A stretch of DNA of 64,000 nucleotides from the NCBI GenBank assembly GCA_041920415.1, contig JBHGYD010000021.1:39999-103998 (forward strand). Direction: 5' to 3'. Shown here piece after piece: positions 33,357 to 42,971 of this stretch (positions are counted from its first letter, which is position 1; every line of letters starts with the position of its first letter). Both the position numbers and the translations under genes were made by a program. The notes under the pieces are model-generated. The model worked only from the letters and a program-made list of their open reading frames with translations, had not been told where the DNA came from and ran no database searches. The DNA is from JBHGYD01 sp041920415. Its GTDB lineage: Bacteria > Bacillota > Bacilli > Bacillales > Anoxybacillaceae.

Positions 33357-33889
33357 ACAAAGAAGTCGTGGCAAAACGATATGCGTTAGCTCTTTTTCAA
33401 ATCGCAAAAGAACAGCAGCTCCTTGATCAGTTAGAAGAAGAAATTCGTGTTGTTCAACAAGTGTTTTCAGACAATACAGCGTTTCTATCCGTATTAACTC
33501 ATCCAAAATTATCTTTACAAAAAAAGAAATCGTTGTTACAAGAAACGTTTGCATCTTTATCGACGCCTTTACTTAACACGTTAATGTTGTTACTCGATCG
33601 CCATCGCATCGACATCGTTCCACAGCTTGCAAGCGAATTTGTAGCCCTTGCAAATGAGGAGCGCAGTGTGGCAGAAGCGACAGTCTATTCTGTCCGTCCG
33701 TTAACGGAAGACGAAAAACAGGCGCTTTCGGAAGTGTTTGCGAAAAAAGTTGGCAAAGCGGCGCTTCACATTGATAATGTGATTGATCCAAGCTTAATCG
33801 GCGGTGTGAAGCTACATATCGGCAATCGCATTTATGACGGTAGCGTTAGCGGAAAATTAGAACGACTACAACGCCAGCTTATTGGCTAA
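33353..33889 (+). CDS. atpH: ATP synthase F1 subunit delta
   Basis: 178 residues. OSCP/delta family; links the b-stalk to the top of F1. The N-terminal helical bundle (EVVAKRYALALFQIAKEQQ) and C-terminal GGVKLHIGNRIYDGSVSGKL are typical. ATGA overlap with atpF implies translational coupling. Confidence 0.95.
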   Translation: MNKEVVAKRYALALFQIAKEQQLLDQLEEEIRVVQQVFSDNTAFLSVLTHPKLSLQKKKSLLQETFASLSTPLLNTLMLLLDRHRIDIVPQLASEFVALANEERSVAEATVYSVRPLTEDEKQALSEVFAKKVGKAALHIDNVIDPSLIGGVKLHIGNRIYDGSVSGKLERLQRQLIG

Positions 33890-33914
33890 AGATTTGTAGA
33901 TAGGGGTGAAATGC

Positions 33915-35423
33915 ATGAGCATCAGAGCTGAAGAAATTAGCGCGCTGATAAAAAAGCAAATTGAGAACTATCAGTCCGAAATCAAAGTGAGCGATGTAGG
34001 TACAGTAATCCAAGTCGGTGACGGTATCGCGCGCGCTCATGGCCTCGACAACGTCATGTCAGGGGAGCTTGTTGAGTTTGCAAACGGTGTCATGGGAATG
34101 GCACTCAACCTTGAAGAAAATAACGTCGGTATCGTTATTTTAGGACCATATACAGGTATTAAAGAAGGCGACGAGGTTCGTCGTACGGGCCGCATCATGG
34201 AAGTTCCTGTAGGGGAAGCATTAATTGGTCGCGTCGTGAACCCGTTAGGTCAACCTGTTGACGGATTAGGACCAATTGAAACGACAGAGACTCGTCCAAT
34301 TGAAAGCCCAGCTCCTGGTGTCATGGACCGTAAATCTGTACATGAGCCATTACAAACAGGGATTAAAGCGATTGACGCACTTGTACCAATCGGTCGCGGT
34401 CAGCGTGAGTTAATCATCGGGGACCGTCAAACGGGTAAAACATCTGTTGCCATCGACACAATTATTAACCAAAAAGACCAAAACATGATTTGTATCTACG
34501 TTGCGATTGGTCAAAAAGAATCAACGGTTCGTAACGTAGTAGAAACATTGCGCAAACATGGCGCATTAGACTACACGATCGTCGTCACTGCGTCTGCATC
34601 CCAACCAGCTCCATTGCTATTCTTAGCTCCATATGCGGGCGTAACGATGGGCGAATACTTCATGTATAAAGGTCAGCACGTGCTTGTTGTATACGATGAC
34701 TTATCTAAACAAGCAGCTGCTTACCGCGAACTTTCGTTGTTATTACGTCGTCCACCAGGTCGTGAAGCATATCCAGGGGACGTATTCTACTTGCACTCTC
34801 GTCTTTTAGAGCGCGCAGCAAAATTAAGCGACGCAAAAGGTGCAGGTTCATTAACAGCGTTACCATTCGTTGAAACGCAAGCAGGTGACATTTCTGCTTA
34901 CATCCCAACGAACGTTATCTCAATTACGGACGGACAAATTTTCTTGCAATCTGACTTATTCTTCTCTGGCGTGCGTCCAGCGATCAACGCAGGTCTTTCT
35001 GTATCACGTGTTGGTGGTGCGGCACAAATTAAAGCGATGAAAAAAGTAGCAGGTATGCTTCGTCTTGACTTAGCGGCATACCGTGAACTTGAAGCATTCG
35101 CTCAATTCGGTTCTGACCTTGATAAAGCAACACAAGCAAAACTTGCTCGCGGTGCACGTACAGTAGAGGTATTAAAACAAGGTTTACATGAGCCGCTTCC
35201 AGTTGAAAAACAAGTTGCGATTCTTTATGCATTAACACGTGGATTCTTAGACGATATTCCAGTTGAAGATATTCGTCGCTTTGAAAAAGAGTTTTATCAA
35301 TGGCTTGACCAAAATCGTCAAGACTTGCTTGAGCATATTCGTACAACAAAAGATCTTCCAAAAGAAGAAGATTTCAATAAAGCAATCGAAGACTTCAAGA
35401 AAACGTTTGTCGTTTCTGAGTAA
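33915..35423 (+). CDS. atpA: ATP synthase F1 subunit alpha
   Basis: 502 residues. Non-catalytic nucleotide-binding subunit. Walker A GDRQTGKT at ~169-176, signature PAINAGLSVSRVGGAAQ containing the arginine finger. The ATG at 33915 is six bases after TAGGGGTG; a GTG at 33906 is rejected. Followed by a perfect intercistronic hairpin. Confidence 0.97.
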   Translation: MSIRAEEISALIKKQIENYQSEIKVSDVGTVIQVGDGIARAHGLDNVMSGELVEFANGVMGMALNLEENNVGIVILGPYTGIKEGDEVRRTGRIMEVPVGEALIGRVVNPLGQPVDGLGPIETTETRPIESPAPGVMDRKSVHEPLQTGIKAIDALVPIGRGQRELIIGDRQTGKTSVAIDTIINQKDQNMICIYVAIGQKESTVRNVVETLRKHGALDYTIVVTASASQPAPLLFLAPYAGVTMGEYFMYKGQHVLVVYDDLSKQAAAYRELSLLLRRPPGREAYPGDVFYLHSRLLERAAKLSDAKGAGSLTALPFVETQAGDISAYIPTNVISITDGQIFLQSDLFFSGVRPAINAGLSVSRVGGAAQIKAMKKVAGMLRLDLAAYRELEAFAQFGSDLDKATQAKLARGARTVEVLKQGLHEPLPVEKQVAILYALTRGFLDDIPVEDIRRFEKEFYQWLDQNRQDLLEHIRTTKDLPKEEDFNKAIEDFKKTFVVSE

Positions 35424-35431
35424 AAATGACA

Positions 35432-35465
35432 ACGGAACAGAAGGAATGCGATGCTTCTGTTCCGT
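35432..35465 (+). other. intercistronic hairpin between atpA and atpG
   Basis: ACGGAACAGAAG (35432-35443) pairs perfectly with CTTCTGTTCCGT (35454-35465) around a ten-base loop. No T-run, so not a classical terminator. Confidence 0.8.
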
Positions 35466-35519
35466 GTCCATTCCTCATGCTTGAAAATAGATTCAGCGCA
35501 AAAAAGGTGGTGAAAACCT

Positions 35520-36374
35520 TTGGCATCATTACGCGATATTAAAACGCGAATTAACTCAACTAGGAAGACGAGCCAAATTACGAAAGCGATGGAGATGGTT
35601 TCCGCTTCTAAATTAAACCGCGCTGAAACCAATGCGAAATCGTTTGTTCCATATATGGAAAAAATTCAAGATGTCGTTGCCAACGTCGCGTTAGGGAGCT
35701 CTAGCAATCATCCGATGTTAGTGAAACGCCCGGTGAAAAAGACAGGGTATTTAGTCATTACATCGGATCGTGGCTTAGCTGGAGCATATAACAGTAACGT
35801 TCTTCGCGCTGTTTACCAAACGATTCAACAACGTCACAAATCGACGGATGAGTATGCAGTCATTGCGATTGGTCGTATCGGTTTAAACTTTTTTAAAAAG
35901 CGCAACATCCCGGTTGTGTTAAATATTACAGGTTTACCTGACCAACCATCTTTTGCTGATATTAAAGCAATCGCAAACCAAACGGTAAACATGTTTGCCG
36001 ACGGAACGTTTGATGAGTTGTATATGTATTACAACCATTTCGTTAGCGCGATTCAGCAAGATGTGACAGAGAAAAAATTATTACCGCTAACGGATTTAGC
36101 GACGAACAAAAAATTAACATCGTACGAATTTGAACCTTCACAAGAAGAGATTTTAGAAGTGCTTTTGCCGCAATATGCAGAAAGCTTGATTTACGGAGCG
36201 TTACTAGATGCGAAGGCGAGTGAACATGCAGCGCGTATGACAGCGATGAAAAATGCAACCGACAACGCCAAAGAGCTCATTCGCACGCTTACGCTTTCAT
36301 ACAACCGCGCTCGTCAAGCAGCGATTACGCAAGAAATTACGGAAATTGTTGCGGGAGCGAATGCGTTGCAATAA
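35520..36374 (+). CDS. atpG: ATP synthase F1 subunit gamma
   Basis: 284 residues. Central rotor shaft. N-terminal helix SLRDIKTRINSTRKTSQITK and C-terminal helix SYNRARQAAITQEITEIVAG form the coiled coil; ITSDRGLAGAYNSNV is the conserved Rossmann-like part. Start TTG 35520 behind AAAGGTGGTGA. The protein looks nearly identical to the PS3 gamma subunit. Confidence 0.96.
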   Translation: MASLRDIKTRINSTRKTSQITKAMEMVSASKLNRAETNAKSFVPYMEKIQDVVANVALGSSSNHPMLVKRPVKKTGYLVITSDRGLAGAYNSNVLRAVYQTIQQRHKSTDEYAVIAIGRIGLNFFKKRNIPVVLNITGLPDQPSFADIKAIANQTVNMFADGTFDELYMYYNHFVSAIQQDVTEKKLLPLTDLATNKKLTSYEFEPSQEEILEVLLPQYAESLIYGALLDAKASEHAARMTAMKNATDNAKELIRTLTLSYNRARQAAITQEITEIVAGANALQ

Positions 36375-36488
36375 CAGTGAACATCGAACGACAACATCGA
36401 GCAACAGCTTTTGGAACGGACATACAAATCGCTTTGTTATGACCAAGAGCTATACAGACGTTCAAGTAGCAAGTTAGGAGGGAAAACG

Positions 36489-37910
36489 ATGACAAAAGGA
36501 CGCGTTGTTCAAGTTATGGGTCCAGTTGTAGACGTGAAGTTCGAAAGCGGACATCTTCCTGCGATTTACAACGCCCTTAAAATTCAACATAAAGCGCGCA
36601 ACGAAAACGAAGTCGATATTGACTTAACATTAGAAGTGGCCCTTCACCTTGGTGATGACACCGTTCGTACGATTGCGATGGCATCTACAGACGGTCTTAT
36701 TCGTGGGATGGAAGTCATCGATACAGGGGCGCCAATTTCTGTTCCAGTTGGTGACGTGACACTTGGTCGTGTATTTAACGTATTAGGTGAGCCAATTGAC
36801 TTGGGTGATGACATTCCAGCAGATGCTCGTCGCGACTCAATTCATAAACCAGCACCAAAATTTGAACAACTTTCTACTCAAGTGGAAATTCTTGAAACAG
36901 GGATTAAAGTCGTAGACCTTCTTGCGCCATACATTAAAGGTGGAAAAATCGGTCTTTTCGGTGGTGCGGGTGTAGGTAAAACCGTTCTTATCCAAGAGCT
37001 TATCAACAACATCGCCCAAGAGCACGGCGGTATCTCTGTATTCGCGGGCGTAGGTGAACGCACTCGTGAAGGTAACGACCTTTACCATGAAATGAAAGAC
37101 TCTGGCGTTATTAACAAAACAGCGATGGTATTCGGACAAATGAACGAGCCACCTGGTGCGCGTATGCGTGTTGCGTTAACGGGTCTTACAATGGCGGAAT
37201 ATTTCCGTGATGAGCAAGGACAAGACGTGTTATTCTTTATTGACAACATTTTCCGTTTCACGCAAGCAGGTTCCGAGGTTTCTGCGTTATTAGGACGTAT
37301 GCCATCTGCCGTTGGTTACCAACCAACACTTGCGACAGAAATGGGTCAATTACAAGAACGTATTACGTCAACAGCTGTTGGTTCCGTAACATCGATCCAA
37401 GCGATTTACGTACCAGCGGACGACTATACTGACCCAGCTCCGGCGACAACGTTCGCGCACTTAGATGCGACAACAAACTTAGAGCGTAAATTAGCAGAAA
37501 TGGGTATTTACCCTGCGGTAGACCCGCTTGCATCAACATCTCGTGCGCTTTCGCCAGAAATCGTTGGGGAGGAGCATTACCAAGTCGCACGCAAAGTACA
37601 ACAAACATTGCAACGCTATAAAGAATTGCAAGACATTATTGCGATTCTTGGTATGGACGAGCTTTCTGATGAAGATAAACTTGTCGTTCATCGCGCTCGT
37701 CGCATTCAGTTCTTCTTATCACAAAACTTCCACGTTGCGGAGCAATTTACAGGTCAACCTGGTTCATATGTGCCTATTAAAGAGACGGTACGCGGCTTCA
37801 AAGAAATTCTTGAAGGAAAATACGACCATCTTCCAGAAGATGCTTTCCGCTTAGTAGGACGCATTGAAGAAGTCGTTGAAAGAGCGAAGCAAATGGGCGT
37901 AGAAGTTTAA
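36489..37910 (+). CDS. atpD: ATP synthase F1 subunit beta
   Basis: 473 residues. Catalytic subunit. Walker A GGAGVGKT at ~158-165, catalytic Glu in GERTREGNDLYHEM, DELSD of the DELSEED lever, and signature PAVDPLASTS. The ATG at 36489 follows AGGAGGGAAAACG; the longer in-frame ORF start is ignored. Confidence 0.98.
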   Translation: MTKGRVVQVMGPVVDVKFESGHLPAIYNALKIQHKARNENEVDIDLTLEVALHLGDDTVRTIAMASTDGLIRGMEVIDTGAPISVPVGDVTLGRVFNVLGEPIDLGDDIPADARRDSIHKPAPKFEQLSTQVEILETGIKVVDLLAPYIKGGKIGLFGGAGVGKTVLIQELINNIAQEHGGISVFAGVGERTREGNDLYHEMKDSGVINKTAMVFGQMNEPPGARMRVALTGLTMAEYFRDEQGQDVLFFIDNIFRFTQAGSEVSALLGRMPSAVGYQPTLATEMGQLQERITSTAVGSVTSIQAIYVPADDYTDPAPATTFAHLDATTNLERKLAEMGIYPAVDPLASTSRALSPEIVGEEHYQVARKVQQTLQRYKELQDIIAILGMDELSDEDKLVVHRARRIQFFLSQNFHVAEQFTGQPGSYVPIKETVRGFKEILEGKYDHLPEDAFRLVGRIEEVVERAKQMGVEV

Positions 37911-37935
37911 TTTTGGGACATAGGAGGATTTTGTC

Positions 37936-38337
37936 ATGAAGACGATTAAAGTCAGTGTAGTTACTCCTGATGGCCCGGTGTATGAAGCGGACGTCGAAAT
38001 GGTTAGCACGAAAGCGAAAAGCGGAGAGCTCGGGATTTTACCGGGACATATTCCGTTAGTCGCTCCGTTAGAAATCGGAGCAATACGCTTGAAAAAGGAT
38101 GGGAAGACAGAGCTTATTGCTGTAAGCGGCGGTTTTCTCGAAGTTCGCCCGGACAAAGTGACAGTGTTAGCGCAGGCAGCGGAAAAAGCAGAAGATATTG
38201 ATGTTGCTCGCGCGAAGGCAGCGAAGGAACGCGCGGAAAGACGTTTGCAAAGCAAACAAGACGACATCGACTTCAAACGTGCAGAACTTGCTTTAAAACG
38301 GGCAATCAATCGTTTGAATATAGCAGAAAAACGTTAA
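37936..38337 (+). CDS. atpC: ATP synthase F1 subunit epsilon
   Basis: 133 residues. N-terminal beta-sandwich (SVVTPDGPVYEADVEMVSTK, GELGILPGHIPLVAPLEIGA) and C-terminal two-helix inhibitory domain. Bacillus epsilon binds ATP and blocks hydrolysis when ATP is low. Last gene of the operon; a strong terminator follows. Confidence 0.96.
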   Translation: MKTIKVSVVTPDGPVYEADVEMVSTKAKSGELGILPGHIPLVAPLEIGAIRLKKDGKTELIAVSGGFLEVRPDKVTVLAQAAEKAEDIDVARAKAAKERAERRLQSKQDDIDFKRAELALKRAINRLNIAEKR

Positions 38338-38345
38338 TCATGAAC

Positions 38346-38381
38346 AGATAGGAGGGAAACCATCCCTCCTATCTTTTTTTT
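38346..38381 (+). terminator. terminator of the atp operon
   Basis: AGATAGGAGGGA (38346-38357) pairs perfectly with TCCCTCCTATCT (38363-38374), then T8. Confidence 0.95.
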
Positions 38382-38420
38382 GTATAAACATATTCCTTAC
38401 GTGTAAAATGCTTTGCTCTG

Positions 38421-38449
38421 TCGACACTTCTGGATATAAATGTTATAAT
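38421..38449 (+). promoter_or_regulatory. nuo operon promoter
   Basis: TCGACA (38421-38426), 17-bp spacer, TATAAT (38444-38449) with TGT extension. Confidence 0.7.
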
Positions 38450-38529
38450 GTTATCGGTTACATGTCGTAATTGTATGATATTTTTCAAAATTTTAAGATG
38501 CTAGACAACGAAGGGGGGCGGACACGAAG

Positions 38530-38898
38530 TTGCTCAATGTATATTTAAATAACTATTTAATCGTCTTGGTGTTTTTATGCTTAGGAATTTTGCTTCCGGT
38601 TGTCGCTTTGACGGCAGGGCGTTTTTTGCGGCCACATGCACCGAATGCTGCGAAGCAAACAACGTATGAAAGCGGAATTGAACCGTTTCACGATTCACGC
38701 GTTCAATTTAACGTCCGTTACTATATTTTTGCGCTCTTATTTGTCATTTTTGATGTTGAAACGGTGTTTTTATATCCATGGGCAGTCGCATACGATCGAC
38801 TTGGTCTATTTGCCCTCATTGAAATGTTGATTTTTGTGTTAATGCTAGTAATTGGACTTGTCTATGCTTGGAAGAAGAAGGTGTTAAGATGGATGTAA
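38530..38898 (+). CDS. nuoA: NADH-quinone oxidoreductase subunit A
   Basis: 122 residues, three membrane helices. TTYESGIEPFHDSRVQFNVR and YYIFALLFVIFDVETVFLYP are NuoA signatures; the loop helps form the quinone tunnel. Start TTG 38530; GGGGGGCGG lies a little far upstream. First gene of an 11-gene complex I operon. Overlaps nuoB by 10 bp. Confidence 0.93.
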   Translation: MLNVYLNNYLIVLVFLCLGILLPVVALTAGRFLRPHAPNAAKQTTYESGIEPFHDSRVQFNVRYYIFALLFVIFDVETVFLYPWAVAYDRLGLFALIEMLIFVLMLVIGLVYAWKKKVLRWM

Positions 38899-39401
38899 AA
38901 TTGTTGAACGTACCAGAAGAAGAAATGGAGGAGTTGCGACGCAATGTCTTTTTAACAACGCTCGAGCAATTAAAAGCATGGGCCAGAAGCAATTCGTTAT
39001 GGCCGTTGACGTTCGGGCTTGCTTGCTGCGCAATTGAAATGATGGGCGTTGGCTCTTCTCATTATGATTTGGACCGTTTTGGCTCCTTCTTCCGTACCTC
39101 TCCCCGTCAATCCGATGTGATGATTGTGTCGGGAACCGTAACGAAAAAAATGGCACCGATCGTTCGACGCTTATATGATCAAATGCCAGAGCCGAAATGG
39201 GTCATTGCCATGGGGTCCTGTGCAACGGCAGGAGGACCGTATGTGAAATCCTATTGCGTAGTGAAAGGTGTTGACCAAATTGTGCCTGTGGACGTGTACA
39301 TTCCAGGGTGTCCACCGAATCCGGCAGCATTAATTTATGGAATTAATAAATTAAAAGAAAAGATTCGCTATGAAGCAAAGACAGGGAAGAAGGTGCTGTA
39401 G
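38889..39401 (+). CDS. nuoB: NADH-quinone oxidoreductase subunit B
   Basis: 170 residues. Carries the N2 [4Fe-4S] cluster next to quinone. Cys ligands are in FGLACCAIEMMGVGSSHYDL (two adjacent Cys), IAMGSCATAGGPY and VYIPGCPPNPAALIYGI. The ATG at 38889 is inside the nuoA end, with AGAAGGTG as RBS. Confidence 0.95.
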   Translation: MDVKLLNVPEEEMEELRRNVFLTTLEQLKAWARSNSLWPLTFGLACCAIEMMGVGSSHYDLDRFGSFFRTSPRQSDVMIVSGTVTKKMAPIVRRLYDQMPEPKWVIAMGSCATAGGPYVKSYCVVKGVDQIVPVDVYIPGCPPNPAALIYGINKLKEKIRYEAKTGKKVL

Positions 39402-39404
39402 TCG

Positions 39405-40430
39405 ATGAGCGACGAAAAAGATTTACAGCAGCTAAAAAAAGAAGCGGCAGAACGGGCGAAACAATTAGCTCGCGATCGCATGGCCGCCAAAAAAGCAGCT
39501 GAGCAAATTGAACAGACGCTCGAGAAAGCAGCCTCACCAAATACAGAGGCGGAAAACAAGCAAGAAGAAACCGTTGAGAAAGAAGATGATCTTGCTTTAG
39601 CGAAGAAAAAAGCGGCAGCAGCAGCGAAAGCAAAAGCTGCGGCTTTAGCGAAGCAAAAGGCGAAGGAAGCTGAACAAAGCGAAAAATCAGAAGCGTCCGA
39701 TAAAGATGACTTAGCAAAGCAAAAAGCCATCGCAGCGGCGAAAGCGAAGGCAGCGGCAGCTGCAAAAGCAAAAGCCGCGGCACTTGCGAAACAACAAGGA
39801 CAAGAAGGAAGTACGGACGCAAGCGATGATGAAATCGCCAAGGCAAAGGCAAAAGCAATTGCGGCCGCAAAAGCCAAGGCAGCTGCAGCAGCAAAGGCGA
39901 AAGCGGCAAGTGCGGGCGGAGCGGAAGCACCAAAACAAGAAGAAACACCATCGCCAAACCAACCGCTGCTCGATAAATACGTCAAAGTTATTAAAGAACA
40001 TCTGGGAGAAGATGTACTAGAGGACGCTTATATTAATCGCCTTTCTAAAGATGTTCCTACGCTTGTGGCCAAAAAAGATACATATTACAAAATTGCACAA
40101 TTTTTAAAATATAACGAACAACTTGGCTTCGACTATTTGTCAGAGTTGCATGGAACCGATTTCCAAACACATATGGAAGTATATGTTCATTTATATTCGT
40201 ACAAAAATAACCAACCAGTTGCGTTAAAAGTAAAAATTGATCGCGACAATCCGGAAATCGACTCGCTTGTTCCACTTTGGCAAGGGGCGAATTGGCCGGA
40301 ATGCGAAGCCTATGATTTGCTTGGCATTCGGTTTAAAGGACATCCAAATTTAATCCGTATCTTTTTAGGAGAAAATTGGGTTGGTCATCCGCTTCGAAAA
40401 GATTACGAACCGTATGATATGGAGGTGTAG
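39405..40430 (+). CDS. nuoC: NADH-quinone oxidoreductase subunit C with long Ala/Lys-rich N-terminal extension
   Basis: 341 residues. The NuoC (30-kDa) domain occupies only about residues 185-341, ending with GHPNLIRIFLGENWVGHPLR, and docks NuoD and NuoB. The first ~180 residues are low-complexity: three blocks rich in AAAKAKAAAAAKAKAAALAK-like sequence, separated by acidic linkers. They should form long charged helices like histone H1 tails. Start ATG 39405, three bases after the nuoB stop. The ORF runs through without a frameshift, so the extension is translated. Its function is unknown. Large antisense ORFs opposite this part are artefacts of the repeated codons. Confidence 0.92.
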   Translation: MSDEKDLQQLKKEAAERAKQLARDRMAAKKAAEQIEQTLEKAASPNTEAENKQEETVEKEDDLALAKKKAAAAAKAKAAALAKQKAKEAEQSEKSEASDKDDLAKQKAIAAAKAKAAAAAKAKAAALAKQQGQEGSTDASDDEIAKAKAKAIAAAKAKAAAAAKAKAASAGGAEAPKQEETPSPNQPLLDKYVKVIKEHLGEDVLEDAYINRLSKDVPTLVAKKDTYYKIAQFLKYNEQLGFDYLSELHGTDFQTHMEVYVHLYSYKNNQPVALKVKIDRDNPEIDSLVPLWQGANWPECEAYDLLGIRFKGHPNLIRIFLGENWVGHPLRKDYEPYDMEV

Positions 40431-40433
40431 CTC

Positions 40434-41534
40434 ATGCTTCGAACGGAAGAAATGCTTCTTAACGTAGGACCACAGCACCCAAGTACGCACGGGGTTTTTC
40501 GGCTCGTGTTAAAAATCGATGGAGAAATCATTAAAGAGGCTACACCGGTAATCGGCTATCTTCATCGAGGAACGGAAAAAATCGCGGAAAATTTACAATA
40601 CACACAAATTATTCCGTATACGGACCGAATGGATTATTTGTCAGCGATGACCAACAACTATGTCATCTGTCATGCTGTCGAAACGATGATGGGCATCGAA
40701 GTTCCGGAGCGTGCGGAGTATTTGCGCGTTCTAGCGATGGAGTTAGGACGAATTGCAAGCCATTTAGTATGGTGGGGAACGTACTTGCTTGATATTGGCG
40801 CGATTAGCCCATTTTTATACGCATTTCGCGAACGGGAAATGATTATTAATCTACTAAACGAATTATCGGGAGCGCGCCTTACGTTTAACTATATGCGTGT
40901 CGGCGGCGTGAAGTGGGACGCGCCGGATGGTTGGATTGAAAAAGTAAAAGAATTCGTACCATATATGCGTAAACAGCTAGCAGGATACCATGAGCTTGTG
41001 ACAGGAAACGAAATTTTCCGCCAGCGTGTCATCGGTGTCGGCAAATATACGAAAGAAGAGGCACTGAACTATTCGTTGAGCGGAGTGAATCTCCGCTGTA
41101 CAGGAGTGAAATGGGATTTACGGAAAAACGAGCCGTATTCCATTTATGATCGCTTTGACTTCGATGTGCCGGTACGTGATACGGGCGACTGTTTCGCGCG
41201 TTATGAATGCCGCCTTGCGGAAATCGAAGAGTCTTTGAAAATCATTGAACAGGCATGTGAACAGTTCCCGAAAGACGGCGAAATTATGGCAAAAGTGCCG
41301 CGCATCATTAAAGCCCCACCGGGAGAAGCGTTTGTTCGTATTGAATCTCCGCGCGGTGAGATTGGCTGTTATATCGCAAGCGATGGAAAAAAAGAACCGT
41401 ATCGTCTCAAATTCCGTCGACCGTCATTTTATAACTTACAAATACTCCCGAAACTATTAAAAGGAGAAAATATCGCCAATTTAATTGCGATTCTTGGTGC
41501 GATTGACATTGTGCTCGGGGAGGTCGATGGATAA
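40434..41534 (+). CDS. nuoD: NADH-quinone oxidoreductase subunit D
   Basis: 366 residues. 49-kDa subunit, related to [NiFe]-hydrogenase large subunits but without the metal cysteines. NVGPQHPSTHGVFRLVLKID and GYLHRGTEKIAENL line the quinone site. RBS GGAGGTG. The stop overlaps the nuoH start. Confidence 0.96.
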   Translation: MLRTEEMLLNVGPQHPSTHGVFRLVLKIDGEIIKEATPVIGYLHRGTEKIAENLQYTQIIPYTDRMDYLSAMTNNYVICHAVETMMGIEVPERAEYLRVLAMELGRIASHLVWWGTYLLDIGAISPFLYAFREREMIINLLNELSGARLTFNYMRVGGVKWDAPDGWIEKVKEFVPYMRKQLAGYHELVTGNEIFRQRVIGVGKYTKEEALNYSLSGVNLRCTGVKWDLRKNEPYSIYDRFDFDVPVRDTGDCFARYECRLAEIEESLKIIEQACEQFPKDGEIMAKVPRIIKAPPGEAFVRIESPRGEIGCYIASDGKKEPYRLKFRRPSFYNLQILPKLLKGENIANLIAILGAIDIVLGEVDG

Positions 41535-42532
41535 TGGAAGAATTATTACGCTCTACCCCAAGTTGGACGAACTTGGCAATCTTTTTCGGACTTGGTACCG
41601 CGCTATTACTCGTTGTGCTAGGGTTTGTCACATATGGGATTTTAGCGGAACGAAAAGTGATGGGGTTTATGCAAGGGCGTTACGGTCCGAACCAAGTCGG
41701 CGGACGTTGGGGGCTACTGCAAACCGTAGCGGACGTCTTAAAATTGCTTCTTAAAGAAGATACGATTCCGAAAGCGGCAGACAGACCTCTGTTTATTTTA
41801 GCGCCTGTCATCGCGTTCGCACCGGCGTTTATGGTACTGGCCACATTGCCGTTTACCGATTCGCTTCAGTTTGCGGATATTGGTGTTGGATTGCTGTATT
41901 ACATCGCTGTTTCTGGATTAACGACGGTCGGCGTTGTTACGGGAGCGTGGGCATCGAACAATAAATATGCGCTACTGGGTGGCATGCGTGCGGCAGCGCA
42001 AATGATTTCGTATGAAATTCCACTTGTGATGTCGGTGCTTGGTGTCATTTTATTAACGGGAAGTCTCAACCTCAATGACATTGTCGAAGCACAAAAACAC
42101 GTTTGGTATATTTTTATCCAGCCGATTGGGTTTCTCGTCTTTCTCATCGCTTCGGTGGCGGAGTTGAACCGAACCCCGTTCGACTTGCCGGAAGCAGAGT
42201 CCGAGCTAGTGGCCGGATTCCATGTTGAGTATTCTGGATTCCGTTGGGCGTTCTTTATGCTTGCGGAATACGTCTATTTCTTTGCGATGGCCGCTTTAAC
42301 AACTATATTATTTTTAGGCGGTTGGCAACCGGTCATGTTCCTTGGTTTTATTCCGGGAGCCGTTTGGTTTTCATTAAAATTTAGTTTCGTCGTCTTTTTA
42401 TTAATTTGGTTCCGAACAACGTTTCCGCGTTTGCGCGCGGATCAACTCATGGAATTTGGCTGGAAAGTATTGCTTCCGGTCGCATTGGCAAACATTTTTA
42501 TTACCGCGCTCATAAAGGGGCTATTCTTTTAA
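41534..42532 (+). CDS. nuoH: NADH-quinone oxidoreductase subunit H
   Basis: 332 residues, about eight membrane helices. It joins the quinone cavity to the proton pumps. GFMQGRYGPNQVGGRWGLLQ and ELNRTPFDLPEAESELVAGF (acidic quinone-loop residues) are highly conserved. ATG is in TAATG overlap with nuoD. Confidence 0.96.
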   Translation: MEELLRSTPSWTNLAIFFGLGTALLLVVLGFVTYGILAERKVMGFMQGRYGPNQVGGRWGLLQTVADVLKLLLKEDTIPKAADRPLFILAPVIAFAPAFMVLATLPFTDSLQFADIGVGLLYYIAVSGLTTVGVVTGAWASNNKYALLGGMRAAAQMISYEIPLVMSVLGVILLTGSLNLNDIVEAQKHVWYIFIQPIGFLVFLIASVAELNRTPFDLPEAESELVAGFHVEYSGFRWAFFMLAEYVYFFAMAALTTILFLGGWQPVMFLGFIPGAVWFSLKFSFVVFLLIWFRTTFPRLRADQLMEFGWKVLLPVALANIFITALIKGLFF

Positions 42533-42551
42533 TGAAATGGGGTGAGCATAC

Positions 42552-42971
42552 ATGCTAGGCTTAGCAAAAGGTTTAACATATACCCTAAAAAATTTAACAA
42601 AGCAGAAAGTAACATATGACTATCCGAATGAGCCGCTCGCGCTTCCTGATCGATTTCGCGGCATTCAAAAGTTTTACCCGGAAAAATGTATCGTGTGTAA
42701 TCAATGCGCCAACATTTGCCCAACGGACTGTATTCAGCTAACCGGGAAAAAACATCCGGATCCGACGAAAAAGGGAAAAATCATTGATACGTACGACATT
42801 AACTTTGAAATTTGCATTTTATGCGACCTTTGCACCGAGGTATGTCCGACGGAAGCCATTGTCATGACGAATAATTTTGAGCTGGCCGAATATAGTCGCG
42901 ATGCCCTGTTTAAAAACTTAGAATGGCTCGATGAAAATGATACGAATGTGCGAAAGGGGAATAAGCCGTGA
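42552..42971 (+). CDS. nuoI: NADH-quinone oxidoreductase subunit I
   Basis: 139 residues. Two [4Fe-4S] binding motifs: CIVCNQCANICPTDCI and CILCDLCTEVCPTEAI. In canonical complex I this subunit receives electrons from the NuoG chain. Here no nuoG exists in the operon, so NuoI is likely the entry point. Overlaps nuoJ by four bases. Confidence 0.96.
   Translation: MLGLAKGLTYTLKNLTKQKVTYDYPNEPLALPDRFRGIQKFYPEKCIVCNQCANICPTDCIQLTGKKHPDPTKKGKIIDTYDINFEICILCDLCTEVCPTEAIVMTNNFELAEYSRDALFKNLEWLDENDTNVRKGNKP

Noticed and set aside
39343..39985. Two long minus-strand ORFs (about 205 codons each) opposite nuoC
   Set aside because: They are the antisense of the repeated GCA/AAA codons of the Ala/Lys extension, giving Leu/Pro- or Ala/Phe-rich nonsense with no RBS.
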